Origin: Methyloradius palustris
Lineage (GTDB): Bacteria > Pseudomonadota > Gammaproteobacteria > Burkholderiales > Methylophilaceae
Direction of reading: 5' to 3'
DNA: 64,000 nt
Assembly (NCBI RefSeq): GCF_019703875.1
Contig: NZ_AP024110.1
Coordinates: 1,116,001 to 1,180,000, forward strand
Shown: one piece after another, positions 33,966 to 42,869 of the stretch
Layout: every line of letters begins with the position of its first letter
How positions within the stretch are numbered: position 1 is the first letter of the stretch
Made by a program: the position numbers and the translations under genes
Notes under the pieces: generated by a model
Told to the model about the DNA's origin: nothing
Databases searched by the model: none
Seen by the model: only the letters and a program-made list of their open reading frames with translations

Positions 33966-34810
33966 TGAGTTTGAATATACACAACTCACGCATGAGCAAG
34001 TCTCGCCAAAAGGGTCAGGCAATGACCGAGTTTGTCGTCGGTGCCATGCTATTTTTGATTCCACTCTATCTGATTATCCCTATGCTGGGTAAGTATGCCG
34101 ATGTTAAGGCCGCTGCCGCACAAACCGCTAGATATACCGCTTGGGAGCGCACTGTCTGGTATGGCGGTAATAGTTCAAGCAACTCATGGCCTGGTAATTC
34201 AAAAACGTATCAGGAAATCGAAAATGAGGCGCGACAACGGGTGATCTCTTTTGGACAAAAAATCCAATCGAATGATAAGGCCGCTGGCTCTTTTACCGAT
34301 TCAGGCGCGAGAAACTTATGGCGTAATCGCGATAGTTCAGTGATGCTGCAAAAATATGACGATGCTGCGGTAGGTAATATAGGGAATGGTAATAGCCCCG
34401 ATACTGTGACCGGCGATGTGTTGGGGGCGATCACTGCCATTACTTCAATTACAGGTTTTAAGCTTGAGACCAACGGTCTTTACACAGGGAATGCAGCTAT
34501 TACTGTGACAACATTACCGATAGGGCTAAATTTGAGTGGCTCGGACTCAGGTAAATTTGACCCAGGCGTGCTGGTTTTTAGGGATAAAAATGTCATTCTG
34601 GCGAATGGCTGGGGTGCTAATGGCGCTAGCCACGTGAAGACGCAAACAGCGGGTATCGCGCCACTTGGTTTAGTCAATGACTCTTCATTGAAGCCTGTAG
34701 TGCAAGCGCTTGGCTGTGCATTGCTGGGTGCATTCACACCAGAATTTTGTTGGTTAGAGATCGGTAAGATTGAACCAGATGTGGTGCCACCAGATAGGCT
34801 GACTAATTAA
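33965..34810 (+). CDS. TadE-like pseudopilin (first)
   Basis: A 281-residue protein with the pseudopilin signature SRQKG followed by QAMTEFVVGAM, so that cleavage after Gly gives Glu at +5 and Phe at +6. One membrane helix is followed by a large periplasmic part with no recognised domain (KAAAAQTARYTAWERTVW after the helix is typical of TadE/TadF). The GTG at 33965 overlaps the TadG stop; an ATG at 33992 giving an eight-residue leader (MSKSRQKG) is equally possible. There are two Cys near the C terminus (GCALLGAFTPEFCW). Confidence 0.75.
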   Translation: MSLNIHNSRMSKSRQKGQAMTEFVVGAMLFLIPLYLIIPMLGKYADVKAAAAQTARYTAWERTVWYGGNSSSNSWPGNSKTYQEIENEARQRVISFGQKIQSNDKAAGSFTDSGARNLWRNRDSSVMLQKYDDAAVGNIGNGNSPDTVTGDVLGAITAITSITGFKLETNGLYTGNAAITVTTLPIGLNLSGSDSGKFDPGVLVFRDKNVILANGWGANGASHVKTQTAGIAPLGLVNDSSLKPVVQALGCALLGAFTPEFCWLEIGKIEPDVVPPDRLTN

Positions 34811-34812
34811 GT

Positions 34813-35508
34813 ATGAGAAGTAAGTTTGTTGTTTGTGTTGCGTTGTTTGGATTTGCTTGTACTGCTAGCGCTGAATTTTCATGCGAAGTACCCAAAGCAC
34901 CTGATGGCGCGATGATGGAGATGATAGCGCCAGATATGACGATGAATGGGATACCTACGACCATACGTGCGGTCCATTCATCAAAGTCGGTGGCTGATTT
35001 GATTACGTATTATCGAAATCTATGGGCGCCACTCGCGAATGACAAGCGCCCAGGCTCCCTAGAGCAGAGCCTGAATGAATGGAGTTTGATTTCGACCATA
35101 CAGGGTGATTGCTTCACTACTGTACAAGCGCGTATGAGTGGAAAAGGGAGTTATGCAATCGTCTCAGTGATTGAGACGCAAAAGCTGAATAAAGCCAAAC
35201 CCAAGGTGGAGAGCTTTCCAGCATTGCCTGGTAGTCAGGTGCAAAATGATTTTACTTATGCCGATGGTGTAAGAAATGCAAGAACGCTGGTGATAACTAA
35301 TAGTTCTGATTTGGCAGCGAATGTTTCTTTTTATAAAAATGAATTTAGCTCCAGAGGATGGACGACGCAGATAGAGCGGCAACCTGAAGGCCAGTCAGTC
35401 AAGAGCCATGTGTTCTTGCTGAAAAGAGGGTTTGAAGAAGCAAATGTAGTGATTAGCCAGATTAAAGGCCAAGTGCAAATAGTCGCTAATCTTGTTGATA
35501 GGCCTTGA
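34813..35508 (+). CDS. Secreted protein of unknown function within the Tad locus
   Basis: A 231-residue protein that I do not recognise. A signal peptide (about 1-20, ending ASA) is followed by two similar-sized halves, each with a segment about positions in a chain. The first half has SKSVADLITYYRNLWAPL and the second has SSDLAANVSFYKNEFSSRGW, which suggests an internal duplication of a domain built around an aromatic 'FY/YYRN' helix. Two Cys lie at about 24 and 103. It begins two bases after the TadE-like gene, so it is part of the operon and is probably a periplasmic pilus accessory factor, by context only. Confidence 0.7.
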   Translation: MRSKFVVCVALFGFACTASAEFSCEVPKAPDGAMMEMIAPDMTMNGIPTTIRAVHSSKSVADLITYYRNLWAPLANDKRPGSLEQSLNEWSLISTIQGDCFTTVQARMSGKGSYAIVSVIETQKLNKAKPKVESFPALPGSQVQNDFTYADGVRNARTLVITNSSDLAANVSFYKNEFSSRGWTTQIERQPEGQSVKSHVFLLKRGFEEANVVISQIKGQVQIVANLVDRP

Positions 35509-35525
35509 GTTTAGTACTTAGAAGA

Positions 35526-35762
35526 ATGGATATGAATATGCCTGATTACCGAATGATGAGCCGCCAGCTAAGTATGAAGCTGCCCAGCAGCATGTGTGGG
35601 CAGTCTATGGTGGAATATTTTGTGGTGACCTCATTCACTGTAATTATTTTAATCACAGGCGCAGATTCATCAGTCATCCAGCAACTGATTGTTGCAATAA
35701 AAGATGCGTATGCTGGCTTTACATACGCAATGAGTTTTTCAACAAACCTGAATGTACTTTAA
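35526..35762 (+). CDS. Short Flp-like minor pilin
   Basis: A 78-residue protein from the ATG at 35526. A frame from a TTG at 35505, overlapping the previous stop, would add seven residues, and an ATG at 35532 is also possible. The leader ends SSMCG and is followed by QSMVEYFVV, giving Glu at +5 and Tyr at +6. Only about 50 residues remain after cleavage, almost all in one hydrophobic helix and a short amphipathic tail. It lies between the unknown secreted protein and cpaB and is best read as a minor pilin or pseudopilin. Confidence 0.7.
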   Translation: MDMNMPDYRMMSRQLSMKLPSSMCGQSMVEYFVVTSFTVIILITGADSSVIQQLIVAIKDAYAGFTYAMSFSTNLNVL

Positions 35763-35792
35763 TTACTTTCAATATTTAATAAAGGCCTGTGC

Positions 35793-36815
35793 ATGGCGCT
35801 AAGACTAGGAAAATTAAGAATTAACCGTCTGTGGATACTGGTGATTTCAGCGCTGGTTCTAGGGCTTTTTGCAACGTGGCTATCAATCACCTACCTCAAG
35901 AATCGAGAGAAGGATATCGAGACACAGCTATCGACCAAGGCAAAGGGCGGCCCTAAAGCCTCGGTTGTTGTACCAACTGATGACTTGCCAGCCGGCACAG
36001 TGCTTAATGAGGGTTTGGTAGCTGCACGTGATATTGCTGTTGATCTGGTCTATAAAGATACGATTACCACTGATGACTTTGATGCGATCAGTGGCAAGCC
36101 ATTGTTGCGTGCCGTGCAAAAGGGGCGTCCACTAATGCGTGAAGATATCATCGATGATAGACCCAAAGATTTCTCTCAAAATGTACCTAAGGGCTTACGG
36201 GCAATTACTGTAGATATTGATGAGCTCAATTCTATTTCGCAGATGTTAAAGCCAGGTGATTTCATCGATTTACATTTGATCGCTCCAGAGCCAGGTTCAT
36301 CATCTACGCAGCAAGTATTTTTATTCCTGCAGCATGTGAAAGTGCTGGCCACAGGCAATACAACAAATGCAGATCATTTGAACCCATCACTGATGACAGA
36401 AGAAGAACGTCAGCAATCACTACATTACTCAACGATTACTGTTGAAGTCACACCAGAAGAAGCAGCCTATGTAGCGCTCGCACAACAGTCTGGGCGTATC
36501 CGCGCAACCTTAAGGCAGCCAGATGACAATGTGGTGGTTGATTACCCTCCCGTGACCAGCACCAGGCTGATTGGCTTTGGTAAGAAGGTGACGCAAGGAG
36601 TGGCATCTTCATCTTCAGTACCAGCCAAGGTTGAATATATTGTGGGCGGTAAAGGTGGTAATGGCGCCGCTGCTCCAATGAATATCAATATCCCTGGATT
36701 AAATATTCCTGGGGTTACGGCACCGAATGCATCATCTTCGGGTATTCCTGGCACAGTTCCACCAACAGTGAATGCTGCAATCAATCAAGCTAACCCTGCG
36801 GCTTACCCGCGATAA
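35793..36815 (+). CDS. cpaB: Flp pilus assembly protein CpaB/RcpC
   Basis: A 340-residue inner-membrane-anchored periplasmic protein. One N-terminal membrane helix (about 12-33) is followed by a SAF domain (about 54-125) with DDLPAGTVLNEGLVAARDIA and the segment GKPLLRAVQKGRPLMREDI. The RcpC/CpaB domain follows, with KGLRAITVDIDELNSISQML and then KPGDFIDLHLI. The C-terminal 70 residues are Pro/Ala/Asn/Gly-rich. Members support secretin assembly. It precedes the secretin gene by 21 bases, the usual Tad gene order. Confidence 0.92.
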   Translation: MALRLGKLRINRLWILVISALVLGLFATWLSITYLKNREKDIETQLSTKAKGGPKASVVVPTDDLPAGTVLNEGLVAARDIAVDLVYKDTITTDDFDAISGKPLLRAVQKGRPLMREDIIDDRPKDFSQNVPKGLRAITVDIDELNSISQMLKPGDFIDLHLIAPEPGSSSTQQVFLFLQHVKVLATGNTTNADHLNPSLMTEEERQQSLHYSTITVEVTPEEAAYVALAQQSGRIRATLRQPDDNVVVDYPPVTSTRLIGFGKKVTQGVASSSSVPAKVEYIVGGKGGNGAAAPMNINIPGLNIPGVTAPNASSSGIPGTVPPTVNAAINQANPAAYPR

Positions 36816-36836
36816 TCAGATAAGACTGCTGACATA

Positions 36837-38300
36837 ATGAACTCAAAGCTAAAAATTTCTCTATTATTGCAAGGCTTGGTTTTTTCAATCGCCTTATCCA
36901 ACTTAACGCCCTCACTTGCTATTGCAGCTAGTACAGTCACTGAATCAGGGCCTGTCAAAACAGCAAAACCCATCACCCTGAATGAATTACCCAGTAAGAA
37001 ATTCATGAGCGCTCATGGGGCTAAACCAGATGATGGTAATCCCAGCTTAGATGTGCAGGCTAATGTAGAGCTTATTTCACTCTATGTCGGTGAAGCCACA
37101 ACATTGCCAGTAACAAATGTGAGCAGGGTTGCTGTTGGTAATGGCAAGTTGATTACGGCGAATGTGATTGATGGCAGGGAAATATTATTGCTGGGTGAAA
37201 GCCCCGGTGATACCAGCCTGTTTATCTGGTCAGGCAGTAAGATTTTGAAATATCGCGTTAAAGTAAACAGCCAGGATATTGGTGATTTAACCAATAATGT
37301 GCAGTCAATGATCAAGGATTTGCCTAACGTCAAGATTGACCGGGTGGGTGATCAAATTGCCTTGTCAGGTACAGCAAGTAAACAGGATTTAAAGAAGTTA
37401 GACATCATTACCCAAAGCACAAAACAGGTTATCAATCTGGTACGTGAAGAAGATGTCACGCTCAAGAAAATGGTGTACATCAAGGTTCAATTCATGGAAT
37501 TCAGGCGTACTGCGTTGCAAAACCTAGGCATAGACTGGGCTACATCCATCAATGGTCCCAGTGCAGCGCTGACAGCGGATGTCATTAGTAATAATCAATT
37601 CAGATATCAAGGTAGCAGTGTAGATCCTAGCTTTACTGCGGGGCAGGGCGCCAACGCGCCGCTCAGCATATCTTCACAGCCATGGCGTTTATATCTGGGC
37701 TTGGCGACCACTTTGACCTCACGTATCAACCTTGCCATTAGTAATGGTGATGCTGGAGTACTTGCATCACCTGAGTTGGCGACACGCTCTGGTGGAGAGG
37801 CCAAGTTCTTGGCAGGTGGACAGGTACCATTGCCAGTGACTTCGCCTACCGGCCAGGTGAGTGTGAGTTTTAAAGATTATGGTATCAAGCTTAATATCTC
37901 ACCAGTAGTGGATGATAACAATCTCATCCAAGCGAAACTGGATACAGAAGTATCAGCGATTGATAACTCTGTGGTGGTGCAGGGTATTCCAGGGTTTACT
38001 ACACGCTCAACATCTTCTGATATCAATCTGAAAAGTGGCCAAACCATTGTGATGTCGGGCTTGGTCAACCAAAGTATTTCGAACTCAATTAATAAATTCC
38101 CTTGGCTAGGTGATGTGCCAATACTGGGTAATTTATTTAAGTCGAAAAACTTTCAATCTAATAGAAGTGACCTGGTCATGTTTGTCACGCCTGTCGTGAT
38201 TGATCCTGCATCAACTGCCAACCAGCAACGTCTTGATAAAGGCAAAGAAATGCGCGAGAAGTTTGATGGAATGTTGGGCAAAAAAGGTATTGTTGATTAA
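36837..38300 (+). CDS. cpaC: Tad secretin CpaC/RcpA
   Basis: A 487-residue outer-membrane pore subunit through which the Flp pilus passes. The signal peptide covers about 1-32. An N-terminal pilus-secretin domain (about 60-140) contains VGEATTLPVTNVSRVAVGNG. A BON-like segment (about 150-210) contains LPNVKIDRVGDQIALSGTAS. The secretin barrel (about 230-470) contains VYIKVQFMEFRRTALQNLGI, then SSDINLKSGQTIVMSGLVN and PWLGDVPILGNLFKS, the classic secretin end. It is followed 11 bases later by cpaF. Confidence 0.95.
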   Translation: MNSKLKISLLLQGLVFSIALSNLTPSLAIAASTVTESGPVKTAKPITLNELPSKKFMSAHGAKPDDGNPSLDVQANVELISLYVGEATTLPVTNVSRVAVGNGKLITANVIDGREILLLGESPGDTSLFIWSGSKILKYRVKVNSQDIGDLTNNVQSMIKDLPNVKIDRVGDQIALSGTASKQDLKKLDIITQSTKQVINLVREEDVTLKKMVYIKVQFMEFRRTALQNLGIDWATSINGPSAALTADVISNNQFRYQGSSVDPSFTAGQGANAPLSISSQPWRLYLGLATTLTSRINLAISNGDAGVLASPELATRSGGEAKFLAGGQVPLPVTSPTGQVSVSFKDYGIKLNISPVVDDNNLIQAKLDTEVSAIDNSVVVQGIPGFTTRSTSSDINLKSGQTIVMSGLVNQSISNSINKFPWLGDVPILGNLFKSKNFQSNRSDLVMFVTPVVIDPASTANQQRLDKGKEMREKFDGMLGKKGIVD

Positions 38301-38311
38301 GGTAAACAATT

Positions 38312-40210
38312 ATGTTCATGCTAAGTGTTAAAAGCCCTAAGGGCGACGTCAGTGAATTTAATTGCAAAACAGATAGCGCTACCATTGGTAAAGCCGAAGA
38401 CAATCTGATTCAGATTAAAGGGTGGACCATCGGTAAACGCCAAGCCACAGTCACGCAAAAAAACGGCCAGCTATTTGTTGAAGATCATGGTGGAATGAGC
38501 GTGACCGAGGTGAATGGGGTGGAGGTAGAAAATACTTATGGCCCACTGAGCGAAGATGATGTTATTCAAATTGGTAGCTATGAAATCAGTGTGCAGAATG
38601 GTACTGCAACACCACAAAAATCATCTGCTAATACCCAGTCTTTTACCAAAGATGAACAGACCCGTAATATTGAGGATTTACTTGCCGCAACCCTGACAAG
38701 GCCCATGCCAGCTTTCCAGCCACGTGCATTGTCGCCAACTGCACCATTGCCGATTAAAGACCATGAAGCAAAGCCGGCAGTTGTAGATAAGCCAAAACTT
38801 GCAGTAGATAATGTGTCATTACCAGCAAGACCGCCCATCGTTAAAGAACACCAGGCTGTTGAAGAAGTAGCACACGATTTTGATCCAAGTATGACTATGC
38901 GTACTCAAGCGAGAGTGACCGCTGATGCCCGGGTCATCAAAATGAGTGAGGCGCGCCAGGTGGTGCATGGCAAACTAATCAAGATGATGGACCTGCGTCG
39001 CGTAGATGTGTCACGCATGGTAGAAACCGAGTTGCGCAGCACAACCAGCGCACTGATCAATGAGATTATCGCTGATGCAACGGATATACCAGCTGGTGTT
39101 GATAAAACCCAGCTAGCCAAGCAGGTGCTGGATGAGGTGGTAGGGTTGGGCCCACTGGAAGACTTGCTATCTGACGACACTGTGACGGAAATTATGGTCA
39201 ATCGTTATGATGAAATCTTTATCGAACGTAGTGGTAAATTGACCCAATCGGAAGTCACTTTTACGTCTGATAAAGCTGTGTTACAGGCGATTGAACGCAT
39301 TGTGGCGCCACTAGGCCGCCGTATCGACGAATCATCGCCCATGGTGGATGCGCGTCTAAAAGATGGCTCACGGGTGAATGCCGTGATTCCGCCATTAGCG
39401 CTCAAGGGCTGCAATATCACCATTCGTAAGTTCTCAAAAAACAAACTGCATGACACAGATTTGGTTAAATACAATTCGGTGACTGCAGACATGATGGCCT
39501 TCCTCAAAGTAGCTGTAGAGAAGGGTACCAATATCGTCATTTCAGGCGGTACTGGTTCTGGTAAAACCACGCTGCTCAATGTACTCTCAAACTACATTCC
39601 AGATGACGAACGTATCGTCACCGTAGAAGATGCGGCAGAACTCAAGCTGTCACAACCTAACTTGGTATCTCTAGAAGCGCGGCCTGCCAACGTTGAGGGC
39701 AAAGGTGGTATTCATATTCGTGACCTCGTGAAAAACTGCTTACGTATGAGACCTGACCGTATCGTGGTCGGTGAGTGCCGCGGCGGCGAAGCACTGGACA
39801 TGTTACAGGCGATGAATACTGGTCATGATGGTTCACTGACAACCGCCCACGCCAATACACCACGCGATTGTATTGCCCGTATTGAAGTCATGGTGTTGAT
39901 GTCAGGCTTGGATTTACCGATACAGGCGATTCGTGAACAGATATCTTCAGCTGTGCACCTGATTGTTCAACAGAGTCGTTTCCCAGACGGTACACGTAAA
40001 GTAACCCACATTACTGAGCTCACTGGTATGGAAGCAGGCATGATCCAGATGCAGGATATTTTCCTGTTTAAGCAGCAAGGCTATGGTGCGGACGGGAAAA
40101 TTCGTGGCACTTTTGTTGCCACTGGCGCAATCCCTGAGTTATACCAAAGTCTTTCAGAGCGTGGTATTCCAGTGGATCTTTCCATCTTCCAGAAAGACAG
40201 GGAGCTGTGA
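38312..40210 (+). CDS. cpaF: Tad pilus ATPase CpaF/TadA with an N-terminal FHA-like domain
   Basis: A 632-residue cytoplasmic ATPase that powers Flp pilus assembly. The C-terminal part (about 200-620) is a complete type II/IV secretion ATPase. Walker A reads GGTGSGKTT (about 411-419), the Asp box and Walker B appear around ERIVTVEDAAEL and DRIVVGECRGGEALDML, and a His box is present as TTAHAN. Residues 1-105 form an FHA-like domain (IGKAEDNLIQIKGWTIGKRQ and a later DVIQIGSYEISV), joined by a Pro/Ala-rich linker. The usual FHA phosphothreonine contacts look altered. Most CpaF proteins lack this domain. The stop overlaps the tadB start. Confidence 0.95.
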   Translation: MFMLSVKSPKGDVSEFNCKTDSATIGKAEDNLIQIKGWTIGKRQATVTQKNGQLFVEDHGGMSVTEVNGVEVENTYGPLSEDDVIQIGSYEISVQNGTATPQKSSANTQSFTKDEQTRNIEDLLAATLTRPMPAFQPRALSPTAPLPIKDHEAKPAVVDKPKLAVDNVSLPARPPIVKEHQAVEEVAHDFDPSMTMRTQARVTADARVIKMSEARQVVHGKLIKMMDLRRVDVSRMVETELRSTTSALINEIIADATDIPAGVDKTQLAKQVLDEVVGLGPLEDLLSDDTVTEIMVNRYDEIFIERSGKLTQSEVTFTSDKAVLQAIERIVAPLGRRIDESSPMVDARLKDGSRVNAVIPPLALKGCNITIRKFSKNKLHDTDLVKYNSVTADMMAFLKVAVEKGTNIVISGGTGSGKTTLLNVLSNYIPDDERIVTVEDAAELKLSQPNLVSLEARPANVEGKGGIHIRDLVKNCLRMRPDRIVVGECRGGEALDMLQAMNTGHDGSLTTAHANTPRDCIARIEVMVLMSGLDLPIQAIREQISSAVHLIVQQSRFPDGTRKVTHITELTGMEAGMIQMQDIFLFKQQGYGADGKIRGTFVATGAIPELYQSLSERGIPVDLSIFQKDREL

Positions 40211-41055
40211 GTTACTCACTCCTCATTGGGGTAATCGCCCTGGCTGCTTTGACCATGATTTGGACCTTGTTCCAGATTGCGGAAAGCGGTTTAAAGAAGC
40301 AGAAGCAGACTTTGCAGAAAACGGCTGCAACCAGCTTGCAAGAAATGTTCATCTTCGTTGATGCAACACGGCTGTTCTATTTCAATATTCTTGCCTTTGT
40401 GTTCGTGCCAGCTATCGTTTATGTGATTACTGAAAACCCTGTGTTTGCTTTAGGCGCTGGGGTTGCTACCGTGATTGGCCCACGTTTTTATGTGGCACGC
40501 TTGAAAAAAATCCGTATCAAGAAATTTGAAGAACAGTTACCAGATGCCTTGCTCATGGTCTCGGGTTCATTACGCGCAGGAGCCAGCTTGAATGTGGCAC
40601 TTGAGTCCATGGTTTCAGAGACCAAGCCGCCGATCAGTCAAGAGTTTGAGCTCATGCTACGTGAGCAGCGCGTTGGGGTCGATCTGGACACTGCTTTACA
40701 GAATATGGAAAAACGCATGCCGATCCAGGATTTCATCATGGTGATCTCTGGCATGCGCATTTCTCGAGAGGTTGGCGGTAATCTGGCTGACACGCTGGAA
40801 GGTATTGCCGATACCCTGAGAAAAAAGATTACCATGGAAGGCAAGATCCAAGCGCTGACTGCGCAAGGCCGCATTCAAGGTATCGTCATGACCTGCTTGC
40901 CACTATTTCTTATGATGATCCTGAAGCAGATGGAACCAGAAGCCATGGCGCCTCTATTTAATACTTGGTACGGATGGGTCACGCTTGGTGTGGTTGGCGT
41001 GATGGAGTGTGTGGGATATATTTTTATCGCAAAAATTGTGAATATCGACGTTTAA
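40207..41055 (+). CDS. tadB: Tad pilus inner-membrane protein TadB
   Basis: A 282-residue type II secretion F-domain protein that forms the inner-membrane platform with TadC. Membrane segments lie near 5-22, 55-90 and at the C terminus (about 225-280). The cytoplasmic F domain includes LPDALLMVSGSLRAGASLNV and IQDFIMVISGMRISREVGGN. I use the GTG at 40207, whose GTGA overlaps the cpaF stop; this start gives the expected N-terminal membrane segment. tadC follows one base after the stop. Confidence 0.92.
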   Translation: MSYSLLIGVIALAALTMIWTLFQIAESGLKKQKQTLQKTAATSLQEMFIFVDATRLFYFNILAFVFVPAIVYVITENPVFALGAGVATVIGPRFYVARLKKIRIKKFEEQLPDALLMVSGSLRAGASLNVALESMVSETKPPISQEFELMLREQRVGVDLDTALQNMEKRMPIQDFIMVISGMRISREVGGNLADTLEGIADTLRKKITMEGKIQALTAQGRIQGIVMTCLPLFLMMILKQMEPEAMAPLFNTWYGWVTLGVVGVMECVGYIFIAKIVNIDV

Positions 41056-41056
41056 T

Positions 41057-41941
41057 ATGCCATCAAATCTTATACTTTTTCTAATAGCTATGATCTTCGG
41101 ATTAGCCGTTATCCTATTAATATTCGCAGTGGGGAAACTGAAGCATGAGGTTCCGTCTGAAGACCGTGAATACCTTGATCCATTGCCACCGATATTGCGC
41201 ATGATCTGGCCTTTAATCCGCTTCTTTGAATACCATGTCGGCCGCTTGATTCCTGCAGCTGCGCTAGAAAAAAGCTCGCAAAAATTACAATTGACGGGCA
41301 TTAGCTTTTTGATGGGCGCTGAGCAGTTCTTTGCTTTACGCTTTTTATCAATGCTGATTGCGGTGGGTGCTGCCAGCTTTGCTCTGAATGCCCTGGATAA
41401 GCAATCGCCTATGACTTTAATTATTGCTGTTATTTTTGGCTTTTTTTATCCAGTCATTTGGCTCAATGATGTGAGAAAACGCCGGGTTATCGAAGTACAG
41501 AAAACTTTGCCGACCTATCTCGATTACATCACCATGGCGGTGGAAGCTGGTTTAAACATGACTGGTGCTATCAATCAAGCCATGGAAAAAGGCCCAGTAG
41601 GCCCGCTTAAACATGAGTTCTATTTGGTGGTGCGTGATTTGCGTTCAGGCTTGCCCCGTGCCGATGCTTTACGTCGCATGGAAGCACGCATGCAGATGTC
41701 CGAGATCACCAGTTTTGTTGGCACTTCAATCCAGGCAGAGAAAATGGGCGCTAGGTTAGGAACAGCATTAAAGGCACAAGCGGAGCAGCGGCGCACCGAG
41801 CGTTTCCAGCGTGCTGAGAAACAAGCCATGGAAGCACCTGTTAAATTGATTTTTCCATTACTTGTGTTCATTTTCCCGCTGACGTTCTTGATTCTTGGTT
41901 TCCCTATTGCGATGAAATTTATGTCATCTGGAATTATGTAG
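41057..41941 (+). CDS. tadC: Tad pilus inner-membrane protein TadC
   Basis: A 294-residue F-domain protein, partner of TadB. Membrane segments lie at about 4-24, 95-135 and 265-290. The F domain includes LPTYLDYITMAVEAGLNMTG and the segment MSEITSFVGTSIQAEKMGAR followed by LGTALKAQAEQRRTERFQRA, both typical of TadC. It sits one base after tadB and five bases before the DUF192 gene, in one operon. Confidence 0.92.
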   Translation: MPSNLILFLIAMIFGLAVILLIFAVGKLKHEVPSEDREYLDPLPPILRMIWPLIRFFEYHVGRLIPAAALEKSSQKLQLTGISFLMGAEQFFALRFLSMLIAVGAASFALNALDKQSPMTLIIAVIFGFFYPVIWLNDVRKRRVIEVQKTLPTYLDYITMAVEAGLNMTGAINQAMEKGPVGPLKHEFYLVVRDLRSGLPRADALRRMEARMQMSEITSFVGTSIQAEKMGARLGTALKAQAEQRRTERFQRAEKQAMEAPVKLIFPLLVFIFPLTFLILGFPIAMKFMSSGIM

Positions 41942-41946
41942 CGCGG

Positions 41947-42297
41947 ATGATGCAGATTGGGCAGTTGTACAAAAACAATCAATTGGTCGTGAATAAGGTG
42001 TGGCTAGCTAAAAGTATTTTGCAGCGGATGCGAGGTCTGCTGTTTAGAAAGTCGCTGGAACCTGATCAAGCCATGCTGATCAGGCCTTGCTCATCTATTC
42101 ATACTATTGGCATGACTTACCCGCTCGACATTGTTTTTATTGATGCTCAAGGAATCGTATTGAAAGCCTTAAAAAATGTACGTCCGCTGAGGATGGCTTT
42201 TGCAATCAATGCCTATGCAACGATAGAGTTCTACGCAGGTGAAATCGAACGTATAGGCATTCAGCGTGGCGATTACTTGGATTGGAAGGCTGCATGA
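41947..42297 (+). CDS. DUF192-family protein inside the Tad locus
   Basis: A 116-residue protein with the DUF192 core: LVVNKVWLAKSILQRMRGLL, then PCSSIHTIGMTYPLDIVFID, then VLKALKNVRPLRMAF. DUF192 is a small beta-fold domain of unknown function that is usually exported, yet no signal peptide or membrane segment is visible here. It is translationally linked to both neighbours: five bases after tadC and an ATGA overlap with the TPR gene. Other Tad loci also carry DUF192 genes, which suggests a linked but undefined role. Confidence 0.85.
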   Translation: MMQIGQLYKNNQLVVNKVWLAKSILQRMRGLLFRKSLEPDQAMLIRPCSSIHTIGMTYPLDIVFIDAQGIVLKALKNVRPLRMAFAINAYATIEFYAGEIERIGIQRGDYLDWKAA

Positions 42298-42869
42298 AAT
42301 ACTGTACTTATTTATTACAACTCTTAGTCGTTTTATCAATGACGGCTTGTGCAAACATGGGCAATAATTCTGGACAGGTGCTTCCTGCTGAGAGTAGGGC
42401 AACTCCAGAGCTTGCACTATTGAGTGAAAATGCAAAATTAGCCGATGCTGGCGGTGATGCTGCAAAAGCAGAGTCGCTCTATAAATCGGTTTTAAGACAA
42501 ACGCCTAATGATCCAGAAATGTGGTTCAGGCTGGGTAATTTGTATGCCAATAATAATCGCCCTGATGAGGCTGCAATTGCATATCAGCGTTGCCTGATTG
42601 CAGATAATGCATTCAGCAAGGCATGGCATAACTTAGCAATGATACGTCTTCGCCAAGCTTATGCATCAATGCTGCAAGCACAAGCTACCGTCAATGAATC
42701 AGACTCTTTAGCGCCAAGAATAGATGACACTTTGGAGCAGTTGAGTCATATCACAGTGCTTGGCGACCAAATCAAGCCATTATCAAAAAAAGCAAAACCA
42801 CCTCAAGCAGATAAATCAAAAAACCTATCTCCAGAAAATGCTACTCAAGGAAGCACAGCTACACCTTGA
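42294..42869 (+). CDS. TPR lipoprotein, TadD-like
   Basis: A 191-residue protein from the ATG at 42294, whose ATGA overlaps the DUF192 stop; a longer frame from a TTG at 42282 would spoil the signal peptide. The lipobox is LSMTAC with Cys at about 20. Residues about 45-115 hold TPR motifs (AAKAESLYKSVLRQTPNDPE and MWFRLGNLYANNNRPDEAAI). The C-terminal 50 residues are Lys/Pro/Ser-rich and likely disordered. TadD is the TPR lipoprotein of Tad systems and probably serves as the secretin pilotin. Position and architecture fit, so I call this TadD-like. Confidence 0.82.
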   Translation: MKYCTYLLQLLVVLSMTACANMGNNSGQVLPAESRATPELALLSENAKLADAGGDAAKAESLYKSVLRQTPNDPEMWFRLGNLYANNNRPDEAAIAYQRCLIADNAFSKAWHNLAMIRLRQAYASMLQAQATVNESDSLAPRIDDTLEQLSHITVLGDQIKPLSKKAKPPQADKSKNLSPENATQGSTATP

